Shown here: positions 1 through 9,999 of the stretch, in pieces | Numbering within the stretch: position 1 is the first letter of the stretch | How the letters are laid out: each line of letters begins with the position of its first letter | Source: Romanomermis culicivorax | Lineage: Eukaryota; Nematoda; Enoplea; Mermithida; Mermithidae | Length of the DNA stretch: 64,000 nucleotides | Assembly (NCBI GenBank): GCA_963922205.1 | Contig: CAWUHX010000251.1 | Coordinates: forward strand, 124,001 to 188,000 | Direction: 5' to 3' | Position numbers and translations under genes: made by a program | The notes under the pieces: generated by a model | Told to the model about the DNA's origin: nothing | Seen by the model: only the letters and a program-made list of their open reading frames with translations | Database searches by the model: none

Positions 1-1712
1 CTGAAGGGTTTGACTTTGGTCCAGGCACCAACTCCAAATTTGTATTGAAAGATTACAAAGAAAACTGTTTTTTGTTCCACCCATTTTCTTAAGGTAAGCC
101 ACGGCTGTAGAGCTACCTAGCATTAATGTTATCAAAACTCAGTGCAAATCTGGGGTAAAGATCTTTAATTCGAAAAATGTGGCCAAAAGTTCTTTGCAAT
201 TAATATGCAGGTACTTTTCATTTTCATTCCATATGCCGGACAAAATTTTGCCCTTACAGTAGGCACCCCAGTGAGTATTAATGCACCAGAAAAGACAGAG
301 ATGGCACTTTTTCTGGAAGTATATTTTTTCTATTCCAACTAGACAATTGTCTGGACCATATACCAATTCATTTTTCGCTTCAGTGGACAGAACAATGGGG
401 GCATTGTACAACCCATGAAATTTAAGCACCTCAATCAGACAAGTTTAAAGATGCCCACTATACAAATGTGCTTGAATAATAGCCTGGCTAACTGAAGTTA
501 TGGTTCCTAGCATATGGGCTAGGTCTAAGGCAATAACAAAATTTGCATTAATGAGAACTCTGCCTTTGTTTATGATTGACATGATTTTGTCATCAGAAAT
601 GCTAAACAACATTGAAACTAAGTCCACTAGGAGGCTGAGGAAAGATATTTTTTGGACAGGCGCTGTCTGGGATTTCTCTTCGTTTATGATGAATGCCAAA
701 TTTGTTAGAATATACAAAACTAAGGCGATATTATTTTTCAGGCCCAGCACTGTTTGGTACATCAGGAGTATATCATCTAGATATATAATGATTCGCAGAC
801 CCATCTGTCAAACCAGAGAAGCAATAGGTTTAAGCATTTTTGTAAAAACATGGGGGGCTGAGGCCAGTCCAAATGGTAGACAATTAAAATAATAACATTG
901 CCCTGACCTTTCGAAAGATAAGAACTTCTGGTGTTTCTTGGCAATTGGTATAGCAAAATAAACATCTTTGAGATCGATTTTTGTTAAAAAATTGCCTGGT
1001 TGCAAAAGATCTTTTAGCATTGAAATGCTTTACATTTTGAAATGTTCATGAATAATGAAATGATTTAAGGGTCAGAGATTAATAACTGACCTCAAGTCTC
1101 CTGCCTTTTTGGAACAGGAAAGAGACGAGAAAACCAAATGTCATGTGTATCACCCGGAGAGATTGAGAAGGGGGAAATTGCTCCTTTCTCTACCAGTGCA
1201 GTGATCTCTTTATTTATCAGTTCTTGTTCCTTTGGGGAAAATTTTAATGGTTTAGGCCGAAAATTCTGCCTTGGAGGCCATGTATAAAATTCAAGTGGGA
1301 GGCCAGCAGCAGTGGCTAGGACCCAAGGGTCAGAAGAAATAAGTTTCCAGTTCTGCGAGAAAAACCGCAACCTGCCACTAATTTGATGATTAGGTGTGAC
1401 ACAAGATAAAAAATGTAAATTTTCCAAATCATACCTGAATGTGTCAGATCTGGGACCAAAGTTTTTCCGGTCATCAGGTGGAGTTTTGAACCATTTTGGG
1501 GGTCCAATCGAACTGTTCGATGGCCTGCCTACATTTTGTGAGGCCATGGCTAAGGTTTTATCTTTACCGCCTTGCTCTTTGAGTTTACTGCAAAGCGAAT
1601 GTCCGAAAAAAGACACAGGAGTGATTTTGGTCGATGGGTTCAAGCAACGCTGGATATTGCTAGTGATGTTTATGGATAAAATTTCAGGTAAAATTTTGGT
1701 ATTTATTCCCAA
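1..1712 (-). pseudogene. DIRS-like reverse transcriptase-RNase H, broken
   Basis: The first block (1712-1092) holds the conserved N-terminal part, including GRLRFFSQNW, SDPWVL, LVEKGAI and SRLFPVPK. A frameshift near 1100 leads to GDLRSVINL, a stop, then HEHFKM, another stop, and KIDLKDVYFAIPI with LPFGLASAPHVFTKML (1020-808). After one more stop the catalytic YLDDILLM follows (804-445), then the RNase H domain with NTHWGAY, HINCKELLA (429-139) and, after a stop, TAVAYLKKMGG to base 1. From about 1090 to 1 all blocks share one frame, so the lesions there are nonsense mutations. RT copies the element RNA into DNA and RNase H removes the template. Confidence 0.85.
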
Positions 1713-2483
1713 AATACATAAAATTTCAAAATGTCAGTCCACCATAATTTCGTGTAACACCAAAGAAAAATGGCATGAACTGTGGAGTACTGCCTTCTGG
1801 AAGTAAGACAAATTGCCACTATCTTTCTCAATTTCATTCAGAATGGTGATTAAACGAAAGGCACATTCTAATAAGGCCTGGTTTACATTAGGAAGATGCT
1901 CGTCTTTACATACTGGCTATTTGTTGGCTCATTCCAGGAAGAGATGTAAATCATCATCAATAGCTGGAGCAATGGCCACGTTGCAATAGGGGATTGCCAT
2001 TTGGGTGTAATGCTCCTTGCATGCCTTGGTTTCCTCAAAGCATGTCAAGAGTTCATGAGTGCCTATCAGCTTGGCTTTAGGCTGAAGTGATAAACATTGA
2101 TGTTTGACCAAGGGGTCATCAAAAAACTCTGGCGTTACTGCATGTGGGTCATTCGATGCTGGAGCATCATCCCGTGGTGTATCGTCAATGACTGAGGAGC
2201 CATGACTGCTTGAAGGAAGGTGTTTCGTAGTAAAGGAAAAGCTCTTAGTGCTGACAGCACTACCGTGGCTGGCTACGCTTTTGTCACCATCAACATCTAA
2301 ATCACCTCCAGGCATTTTAGCCCTGTCGCTATCAATATCCAAGAATGCTTCCATGTTCAAAGCTTTGTCAGTGATGAGGCATAACTTAATCAAATCATCC
2401 ATCCATTTCAAAGAAGTTCTCGAAATCTTGGACACAATAGACATAGTGTCAGAAAAACAAAACAATAATAAAAGTGACCACAA
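1713..2483 (-). pseudogene. Gag-like region of the DIRS-like element
   Basis: An open frame of 184 codons (2483-1929) lies upstream of the RT region on the same strand. It is acidic and Ser/Asp-rich in its middle and has no recognisable domain. Below it the minus strand keeps protein-like sequence toward the RT block (for example LPNVNQALLECAFRLI), interrupted by stops. Position and order match ORF1 (gag) of DIRS elements. I recognise no zinc knuckle. The assignment rests on context and could be wrong. Confidence 0.45.
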
Positions 2484-2954
2484 GCTAAGAGCTTGAGTGA
2501 ATACTGAATGGTCACTATAGTCTGTTTCCTATAAAATGCTTGTAAATGGAAAAACTGCAGAAATAAATACTGCACTCAAAAATATTTACACAAAGCTTTT
2601 ACTGTAGGATCTTTTACTTGAAAAATTGTAAGGGTTAGTTGAATAGGTTAACAAACTTTCAATTCTATGCGGCATATGGCTCAGCAGGAAATGACAAAAA
2701 TATGAAATAGTATTTGCTTTCCACTATTTAATTCACAAGCATTTCAAGAAAAAACAGACTTTAGGTTCAGAGACCAAAGCAATCTAAGACTCCACTTTTT
2801 TTTAGCTTTTAAGCGAGCTTATTGGCTTATAGTTTGAGTGAATAAGCATATGTTAAGTTGAGCTGTTTTTGTGTAGTAGAATACTTACAGCTTCAAAAAA
2901 AAGTTTTTCTCAGCATAATGCACTACTAATTTTTTGTAGTTTCAATTGAACTTG

Positions 2955-3680
2955 CAAGGGTTTTTGACCATTGAGAATTCCATGGACATGGTCACTTTAT
3001 GCGAAAAATTATCCAGGATGTAAACAAGCATATTTCCATGATTCCTCAGAGGAAAGAGTTCTCGACCATCGGGAATTCAATAGATGTGGTCACTTTACAC
3101 AAAAAAATTATCCCTGGTGTAAACAAGCCTATTGCTGTAATTTTTCAGAGGAGGGAGTTTTGGACCATGGGGAATTTGAGGAATGTGATTATCTTACATA
3201 AAAAAACTATACCAGGTGTAAACAAGCATAGGTTTGTGATTCTTAATTGAAGGGGTTTTCAGATGCAGAGAATTCAATGAATGTGTCATTTTGCACAAAA
3301 AACTATCTGGGGTTTAAACAAGCATACTTTTGTGATTTTCTTTTGTGGCAGGGGTTTTCAACCACAGGAAATTTAATGAATACAATCACTTTATGCGAAA
3401 GATTATCCCAATTGTAAATTTTTCTTTGGAAGGGTTTTCAATTACAGGTAATTTAATGAATGTGATCACTTTAGACACAAAATCATATTGAGTGTAAACA
3501 AATGTATTTCAGCGATTTTTGAGGGAAGATGTTTCTGACCATGAGGAATTCAATAAATGCAGTCAGTTCACACCCAAAATTGTCATTTGTGTAAACAAAG
3601 GTATTTCTGCAATTTTTTGGGTTGAGGGATCCTAGGGGATAAGAAATTCAATAGATATGGTCACCTTTCAGTCTGTTTAC
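2955..3680. repeat. Degenerate tandem repeat, about eight units of 85-95 bp
   Basis: Units share a core that reads roughly GAATTCAATGAATGTGGTCACTTT, then an A-rich stretch and TTATCC, then GTGTAAACAAGCATA, then a T-rich linker ending in GAGGGAGTTTT. Successive units begin near 2967, 3063, 3160, 3255, 3355, 3430, 3535 and 3630. Identity falls toward the right. The short open frames over this block come from the repeat. I see no gene in 2490-2955 or in this block. Confidence 0.7.
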
Positions 3681-3856
3681 AAAGTTTTTTGAGTACTATG
3701 CAGTTTACACATCTTTTACCTTTACCGAAAGTGAGAATTTGTAGCTTTGAGATTGTTTTTTATTGTTTGTTTGACATGAAGATGATCAAATTTAAAACCT
3801 CAATGTACTTCTATGAAAGTTTTCCTGCATGGTTAAGGCCCACTGAAAAAAGGTGA

Positions 3857-5094
3857 ACTAGTTTATTAGAAAATACCTCAATGGGGCAGAAAAAAGAATA
3901 TACTTGCTTCGATAGTTGCCATGCTAGAAAAAGAAGTGGACTAGATTTTTGAGAACTTGGGTTAAAGTTGGAAAAAATCCACCTTCTTTATGTTGGGTTT
4001 TCATTCTTTCTCAAAAAAATTTTTCATGTCTGTGAAAAAGTATATTCTGCAGCATCATGCATTTTGTCCTTCCCCTAAAATCAACAACAGTAACATTTTT
4101 CCCCATGACAATTATATGCTTTTTGCGGGCTTGCAGATGGGAAGCAATTTTACCTATCCCTGTCACTCTCCTCCTGCTTTCAAAAAAGTTGTACCATTGC
4201 TGTGGGAGTGCCAGTAGAGTGGGGGAGAACTAAGTGCGGGATTTGGCGCACACCCCTGATATAGGCATGGCTGAATCTCATTATCAGATCAGCACCCAAT
4301 GACTGTGACCAAGGCCTAGTTGCACTGAAAGGGTCTGAGCTGCAGCTCATGCTAATCTTGAACAAAAAGGTGAATTGATTTTATCCCAAATTTGGTAAAA
4401 CTTGAATGTCATCAGGATTATAAGGAGCTCAATTTGGAGATTATTCCCAACTCGAGCTGTCAGTTGCACTACCATTTTCGCATAATTTTCTTATCTCTAA
4501 AGCAAATAAATATAAAATTTCTGTGATTCCCAAACTGGAACTTAAACCTCAGTATTAGTTAATCCTGAAGTAAGTGTTGTTTGTGCATTGGAAGAGAATA
4601 ATTTGGACATTGCAATTAGCTCAACCTCAGGATCATCAATTTAACCCCAATGCTGAGATTATCCTCATGCTTGCTTAGTGCAACCAACCCCAGGTTTCTT
4701 TATAGTTATGAAAATGACTAGAATGTGCCTCCCTCACTCTTTTTCAGCTAGCCTGAGAGGCAGGAGTTTTGAATTGGTTGGGAGTTAGAATGCTATTTGT
4801 TCACAAATTCTTTACATTTGAAATCATGTGCATATAATTTTCATGTGGAAAAATGTTACTGTAGTTGATGTTAGGGGAAGGACAAAATGCATGATGCTGC
4901 AGAATATACTTTTTCACAGACATGAAAAATTTTTTGAGAAAGAATGAAAACCCAATATAAAGAAAGTGGATTTTTTCCAACTTTAACCCAAGTTTTCAAA
5001 AATTTAGTCAACTTCTTTTTCTAGCATGGCAACTATCAAAGCAGGTATATTCTTCTTCTTCCTGCCTTATCAGGGCATTTTCTAATAAACTAGT
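3857..5094. mobile_element. Foldback / long-inverted-repeat element, 1.24 kb
   Basis: The left arm (about 3857-4080) reappears inverted at about 4870-5094. Landmarks are ACTAGTTTATTAGAAAAT at the left outer end and its complement at 5077-5094, and the inner part GCAGCATCATGCATTTTGTCC (4049-4069) against GGACAAAATGCATGATGCTGC (4880-4900). Arms are roughly 220 bp with scattered mismatches. The 0.8-kb middle is AT-rich with no convincing coding frame. No clear target-site duplication was seen, so the outer limits are approximate. Confidence 0.75.
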
Positions 5095-5152
5095 ACATAA
5101 TTTAGCTGAAAAGATAAACAAAAATCCTAAAAATGTATTTTTTTGAAGTTTA

Positions 5153-5391
5153 TCAAGCCATCCTTGATAACATAGGCCTGGGGCTGTTCTGTTTGGCAGA
5201 ATCTTCTTCATCATCTCCATCATTTTCTACCTTTTTGGCTCTTCTAATGGTATTCAGCTTTTGTTGATGTCGGATTATGGGTTTTGTTTGGCCCTCGATT
5301 GTCACCAGTGTTTTTGGGTCAGCATTATCGACATCATCTTCTGCAGATTTAGATAGCTCGGGTGGCAACAAAATCTTTCCCACCAGCTAGA
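5153..5391 (-). CDS. Possible terminal exon, unknown protein
   Basis: On the minus strand a pyrimidine-rich acceptor (TTTTCATCATTCTAG) precedes about 79 open codons beginning LVGKILLPPELSKSAEDD and ending PRPMLSRMA before a stop. The peptide is charged and acidic (NDGDDEEDS), which looks more protein-like than the surrounding sequence. No partner exon was recognised upstream and I know no family for it. It may be a remnant of a gene broken by the neighbouring foldback element, or chance. Confidence 0.2.
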
Positions 5392-5717
5392 ATGATGAAA
5401 AATTGAATGAATAATCAACTGAAAAAGAAATTGAAAAATAATTGTTTTTTGTACACAGGGCCAAAAAATGACTTGACAATAAGTCTTTTCACCAAACATT
5501 CGAGTTTTTGAGTTTTTTCATAAAAAAGTGTCATGGTTCCTATGTCTGGTTTACGTAGGATTCCTATGGCACTTTGCGTGATGTCTTAGAAGAGTTTGGA
5601 TTTGGACAACAAAAAGTAAGTTTTTGAGGTGACCACAATAATTACATTCAGGAAATTTACTGCATGTCACCAAAAATGTAATTGCCAATGGTCATGTCTC
5701 CAAAATGGTACTTGCCA

Positions 5718-6923
5718 TGTCACATTAAGTGGTGATCATGTCACCTGATGCCATGTGATGACACCAAAGTGTAGGCTCATTAGACCTAACCCACGGAGTA
5801 CTGGCTATAGAGGGAGCTAAAGGTACTGTGGTGCTACTCAAAGGGTTACTACTGTAGGGTAAGGATAATGCCACCAAGTTAGGGGTGAACAATTGGTCCA
5901 ATCAGTGTGAATGATGGACAGGGGCCATCTGCTGGACGACCTAAGCATTTGGGATCCTGGATGTGAACCAGAAGATCACTCTTGACCCAACTTCAGGGAG
6001 GGAGTATTGCTGATAATGGAGTGGGAGCTAGAAAGGGAAACCCACTCAGGGAGGAATGCTGTTAACTGCCTTAACCACTAATTATGCCCTGGAACTTACC
6101 TAGTTCAGCAGGGAAAAATGGCTACAGCAAGATCAACTATCAGGGGGTCGCAGCAGATGGCTAGGAGTAAGATGGGGATTGGTTAATGGCAATGAAAGTC
6201 AGTGCCAAGGGACTGCTACAGCTCAATGGAAGGGTGCGAGCTTGAGCTATGGCCCCCAACCAATGTATGATTTATTTGTCAAATATAATCAACGGGCTAA
6301 CAATTGACAATAAGTCCAACTGGTACCAAGATGAGGGGGAAAATATGCAAATTAAGTAAGCGACGCAAAGGACAATGAAACAGAGGCAGGTGAAAAGTCA
6401 AACACGGATAAGAGCTAAAAGAAACCGCAATGTCCGAAAACGAGTTGGTCCAAAAAGGATGATAACACAGAGTGACACATGATTATATGCACTTGAGCAT
6501 CTACAGTAAGACTATGGGCGAAGTTGATGAGGCCCAGGCCAATGCCTGCAAAGGTATCTTTGCAGGGCAAGGCCTATGTGCACATAGGCACTTGCCCAGT
6601 TTGAATACACTCAGCACTGAGGCTGAATTAGTGCCTGTGCAAAACATATGAACGTCTTTAGCATAAATTCCTACAGCTATTTGTTTGCATCAGCAAGATC
6701 AATGCTCGATTTGTTGACACAAAAGGGCATGTGATGTGACAAGAATACCTGTGAGCAAGGAGTGCTCTTCGAGGAACTCATGCTGATGGGGTGTACTCTA
6801 GGTAAAACAGATGCATGAACAAAAAACGAAGACAAATGAAAAATAATAACAAAATGATCAAGGAAAATAAAACATCAACAAAAAGGAATCATGTGACATT
6901 GCTGATTTGATTGGCACATGACA
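5718..6923 (-). mobile_element. Solo LTR, diverged relative of the LTRs of the two large elements
   Basis: It starts TGTCACATTAAGT and ends GCACATGACA, the same kind of termini as the LTRs at 8030 and 22858. It keeps the same order of landmarks: CCTAACCCA, AATATGCAAATT, the hairpin GCCTATGTGCACATAGGC, and the A-rich methionine-tRNA-free tail. At 1206 bp it is shorter than the other LTRs, and no internal coding region adjoins it, so LTR-LTR recombination is the likely origin. No convincing target duplication was found (flanks TGCC and TGCA). Orientation is taken from the similarity to element 1. Confidence 0.7.
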
Positions 6924-7704
6924 TGCACAAAACGTATGAACTAGATTTTCCCTTCAAAGTCAAAAACCCCTGCAACTATGCCTTTTTAATAAAGTTTTAT
7001 GTGTGCAAATTCAATGGGAAGCATTCAGCTGCATGAGAAATCCATGATTACTACTATTTATCAAAAAATAAAATTTTTAGTCTTGACCCCCTCAAAAAAA
7101 CCTGGCTACACACCTGTATAAAGGATTTACAATAGGCTGGAAATACAGAAGGCAGGGAGTCCACCCTCAGCATTTTTCCACGGAGCTGTAGGATTCCTCA
7201 GACTTGGATCATTTTATGCATTCCACCACAAAACACGTGTCTTTTCAAAACACACATATTGGTATTTCTGTTCAAAGAGTGGTCTTCAAAAGAACTATAA
7301 GAGTAGTGCCATATACATAGGGAAAAAGAAAAATGGCTGATCCATATGATAGTGGTCAGGACTGTCCACAGGATTTTTTCATGGGGGATGGACTACATTT
7401 TTTTACTGAATAGCCCTGGAAAATGTTGATTTTACGCGATACACTGTTTGCATGCTGCCCCAATGGGGGGGCGGGGGGGGGCGGCCACTCCCCCCGCCCC
7501 CCTTGTGCATGGCCCTGATATTGGTTATGAATCTGATTTCCACCAATGGTAGTATCATAACAGCAAAGTCTCAATAGGGTGTTTCTCAAAACAACGAAGT
7601 CTCAAAACAGTGATTCTCATTATAGCAAAGTCTCAATACAACCATTCTCCAAACAGAGTGAAGTCTCAAAACAGCAAATCTCAATATGCGGATAGTAAAA
7701 AGTT
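6924..7704. other. Non-coding stretch with a GC-rich hAT-MITE-like end
   Basis: No gene is seen here. Bases about 7465-7519 hold a run of G, GCGGCCAC, a run of C and then TTGTGCATGGCCCTG, which matches one end of the small hAT-like MITE at 49502-49555. The other end is degraded. From about 7560 to 7690 a short motif (AAGTCTCAAAACAGTGATTCTCA) is repeated loosely about four times. Confidence 0.4.
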
Positions 7705-8029
7705 TTAAGCCCAGTTCACATGGCGACATTTCATCTGACATACATGTTGTGACATATATGCTTTTTTCAAAAATGTTGCGACATTAAGATGTTCACACAT
7801 GGGAGGGCAACATTATGACATACACTGCAACATTTTCCACCCCAGTATTATTTTTCAATGTCAAAAAGAAAGTCTGTTGTGCTATTCTTGGTCTTTTCCC
7901 ACGATTGTGTGTCGATTCATTGAATGTCCCAATTCCTCGAACATCCCGATACACCGAGAGTTCCGATTCCTCAAAAGTACTGATTCTCTGAATAGTGCTT
8001 AAGATATTATCAACAAATCCCGTTTAAGC

Positions 8030-9462
8030 TGTCACATTAAGTAGAAATTGGGAGCCATGTCACATTCAATGAAGTGGGTGATCAGTCACATAGATGGGAA
8101 ATCTATACCATATCCCATAGTGGATACAGCCATGACACTGTAGGTGACATGCTGTGACCCCCTTGGGTGGCTCCGTGAGGCTATCTACTTCGGGAACCTA
8201 ACCCAGCTGGTACTACCACAGGATAACCTATGGTGTACCTTGGCCTTGTTCTTGGGTTCAGCTGTAGAATAATGGACAACGCGGCCAGGTCAGGGGTGGC
8301 AATCCCTAGTCCTTACTCACAGGGAATGATGGACGGTGCCATTCGCAGAATGGCATACTATAGGGGACCCGATTGTTAACCTGAATCCCCTATTGGCCCT
8401 GACCCTAAGGGTCTGAGGGCTTTCTCAACTGAGGGAACTCTCAAGGGAAAACTAGCTTAAGGAGGATTCCCACAAATATACCCTCAACAATTATAACCCC
8501 TGAGAAGACTCACTAAATCCTCTTCTCAAAGTACTCGGTGCTGGGTGACGGGTTCAAGGGTCAAAGCATGGGTCCTGCAAACGGCCATGAGTGGGTACGG
8601 GAATCCGGAGCGATTCGGCATGGAGGGTAATGCGGCTGCGGGTCGGCAGGCCACAGTATCAAACGTTTCCTTGGGGAGGCGACCGGGGTTATCGACCAAC
8701 AGTGATGGGTGAACTCCTATAGTTGGGTTACTGTAACTGGCAATGCACGGGAGACCGAAGGCGGAATATGCAAATTTATTTGACGAGCAGCGAAGGCAAG
8801 TGTAATATATAAACTAAAATAAGATGACGCAAGGCAAACCCTGGACGCAGGCTGTGAAACACAACAAGGCGATTAGAGTCGAAGACAAGACACAAAATTG
8901 ACAAAACAAGCCCTTTTAAAGGGCCCCGTAATCTACAGTATGCCTTGGGCGGAGATAACACTCCCCCAAGCTAACTTCTGCAGGGGAAATTGCTGCAGAA
9001 GGTGCCTATGGTCACATAGACATTTTCCAGTTCACAAAGTTAAGCAATGGGGCGAGTTTTCATTCTCCATGCTTAGCGTAGGAACGTCATCTAGTGAGAA
9101 TTTCCAACTAATCGTTTCATGTTGCGAAACATGGCTAGTTTTTACTGATAAGAGGTGCACGTTGTGCTCCAATTACAGCGATGAGCTCGGAGAGCTTATC
9201 TTTAACGGAAATTCTTGACTAGCAGGTTACATACTGTAGTCTATGTGTGTGATAGAAAATAATAAATCAAAATGGAAATAAAATGTGAAAGTGAAACAGA
9301 AACAAAACATAAAAAAGTACACACAGAAAATGCATGTAAAAATTGTAAAAATGAAACGTAAAATTAATGTAAATTACTGTAGCACAAAATGTGACGAAAA
9401 ACATAACGAAAAAGTATGATGTGAATCAAATAACGCTGGGCGAAATTCGTCGGCAGGTGACA
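8030..9462 (-). repeat. 3' LTR of element 1
   Basis: 1433 bp, TGTCAC...GGTGACA, direct repeat of 22858-24286. The PPT-side motif of element 2 (GAAGGACCGCC) appears as its complement at 9463-9474, just inside the LTR. The small open frames here are not conserved between LTR copies and are not genes. Confidence 0.9.
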
Positions 9463-9999
9463 TGGCGGTCCTTCAAAAAAGGGCGTCCTCGTCCTTGTGT
9501 TATCGAGTGCGGCATGTCTGTGGAGGTCAAACGTCCAGGTAGAGTTGACAGCAGGCGGTTGATGGCCCAGTGATTTTTTGGTGCGTTTTGGCTGATGGAG
9601 TTATGTCAATGGTGTTTGGAGTTGCTGACGTCAATGGGAAATGTGTGGAGTTGCTGATGTCAATTGATCCATTTGGTGAAGTTTCCAATTGTCGATTGAT
9701 TTGTGAAATCTGTAACGAGACTAAAAGGAAAAATTTAAGGAGTGACATGCAGGCTATCCCATGGATGCGCCTGTGATATGAGGCAATACCCTAGTTTAGA
9801 TGCATTGATCACTGCTCATTCTCTTCTTTACACTGCTGTTCCAGCATGGAGCAAGAGCGGGTATTCCCTAAGGGGCACGGCAGTCCTTTGAAAAAGGACG
9901 ACTTTGTCCGTAAGTCGACTAAAGAAGAGAAGAGCTACTTGATTATGAGTCAGAGACCTCTGCATCAAGATGTGGGTCAATGAGATCTTGTGTAAAATC
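9463..9999 (-). promoter_or_regulatory. 3' untranslated region of element 1 with duplicated PPT-proximal hairpin
   Basis: Two related hairpin sequences of the form GTCCTTTTT...AAGGAC occur at 9463-9495 (beside the 3' LTR) and at about 9870-9905. The same two copies occur at matching places in element 2. The copy touching the LTR is where plus-strand priming should start in a Ty3/gypsy element. One diverged unit of the 41-bp repeat amplified in element 2 is present near 9745-9785. Confidence 0.5.

Larger units (their letters stand above)
1..2490 (-). mobile_element. DIRS/PAT-like tyrosine-recombinase retrotransposon, decayed and cut by the window start
   Basis: Reading the minus strand from about 2483 down to 1 gives a gag-like region, then a DIRS-type reverse transcriptase, then a DIRS-type RNase H that runs off the window. 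The RT and RH sequence style (SRLFPVPK, KIDLKDVYFAIPI, YLDDILLM, TAVAYLKKMGG) is that of DIRS elements, not of the gypsy elements found later in this window. DIRS-group elements use a tyrosine recombinase in place of a DDE integrase. That gene and the terminal repeat should lie to the left, outside the window, so the assignment rests on RT/RH alone. Several in-frame stops and at least one frameshift show the copy is dead. Confidence 0.8.
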
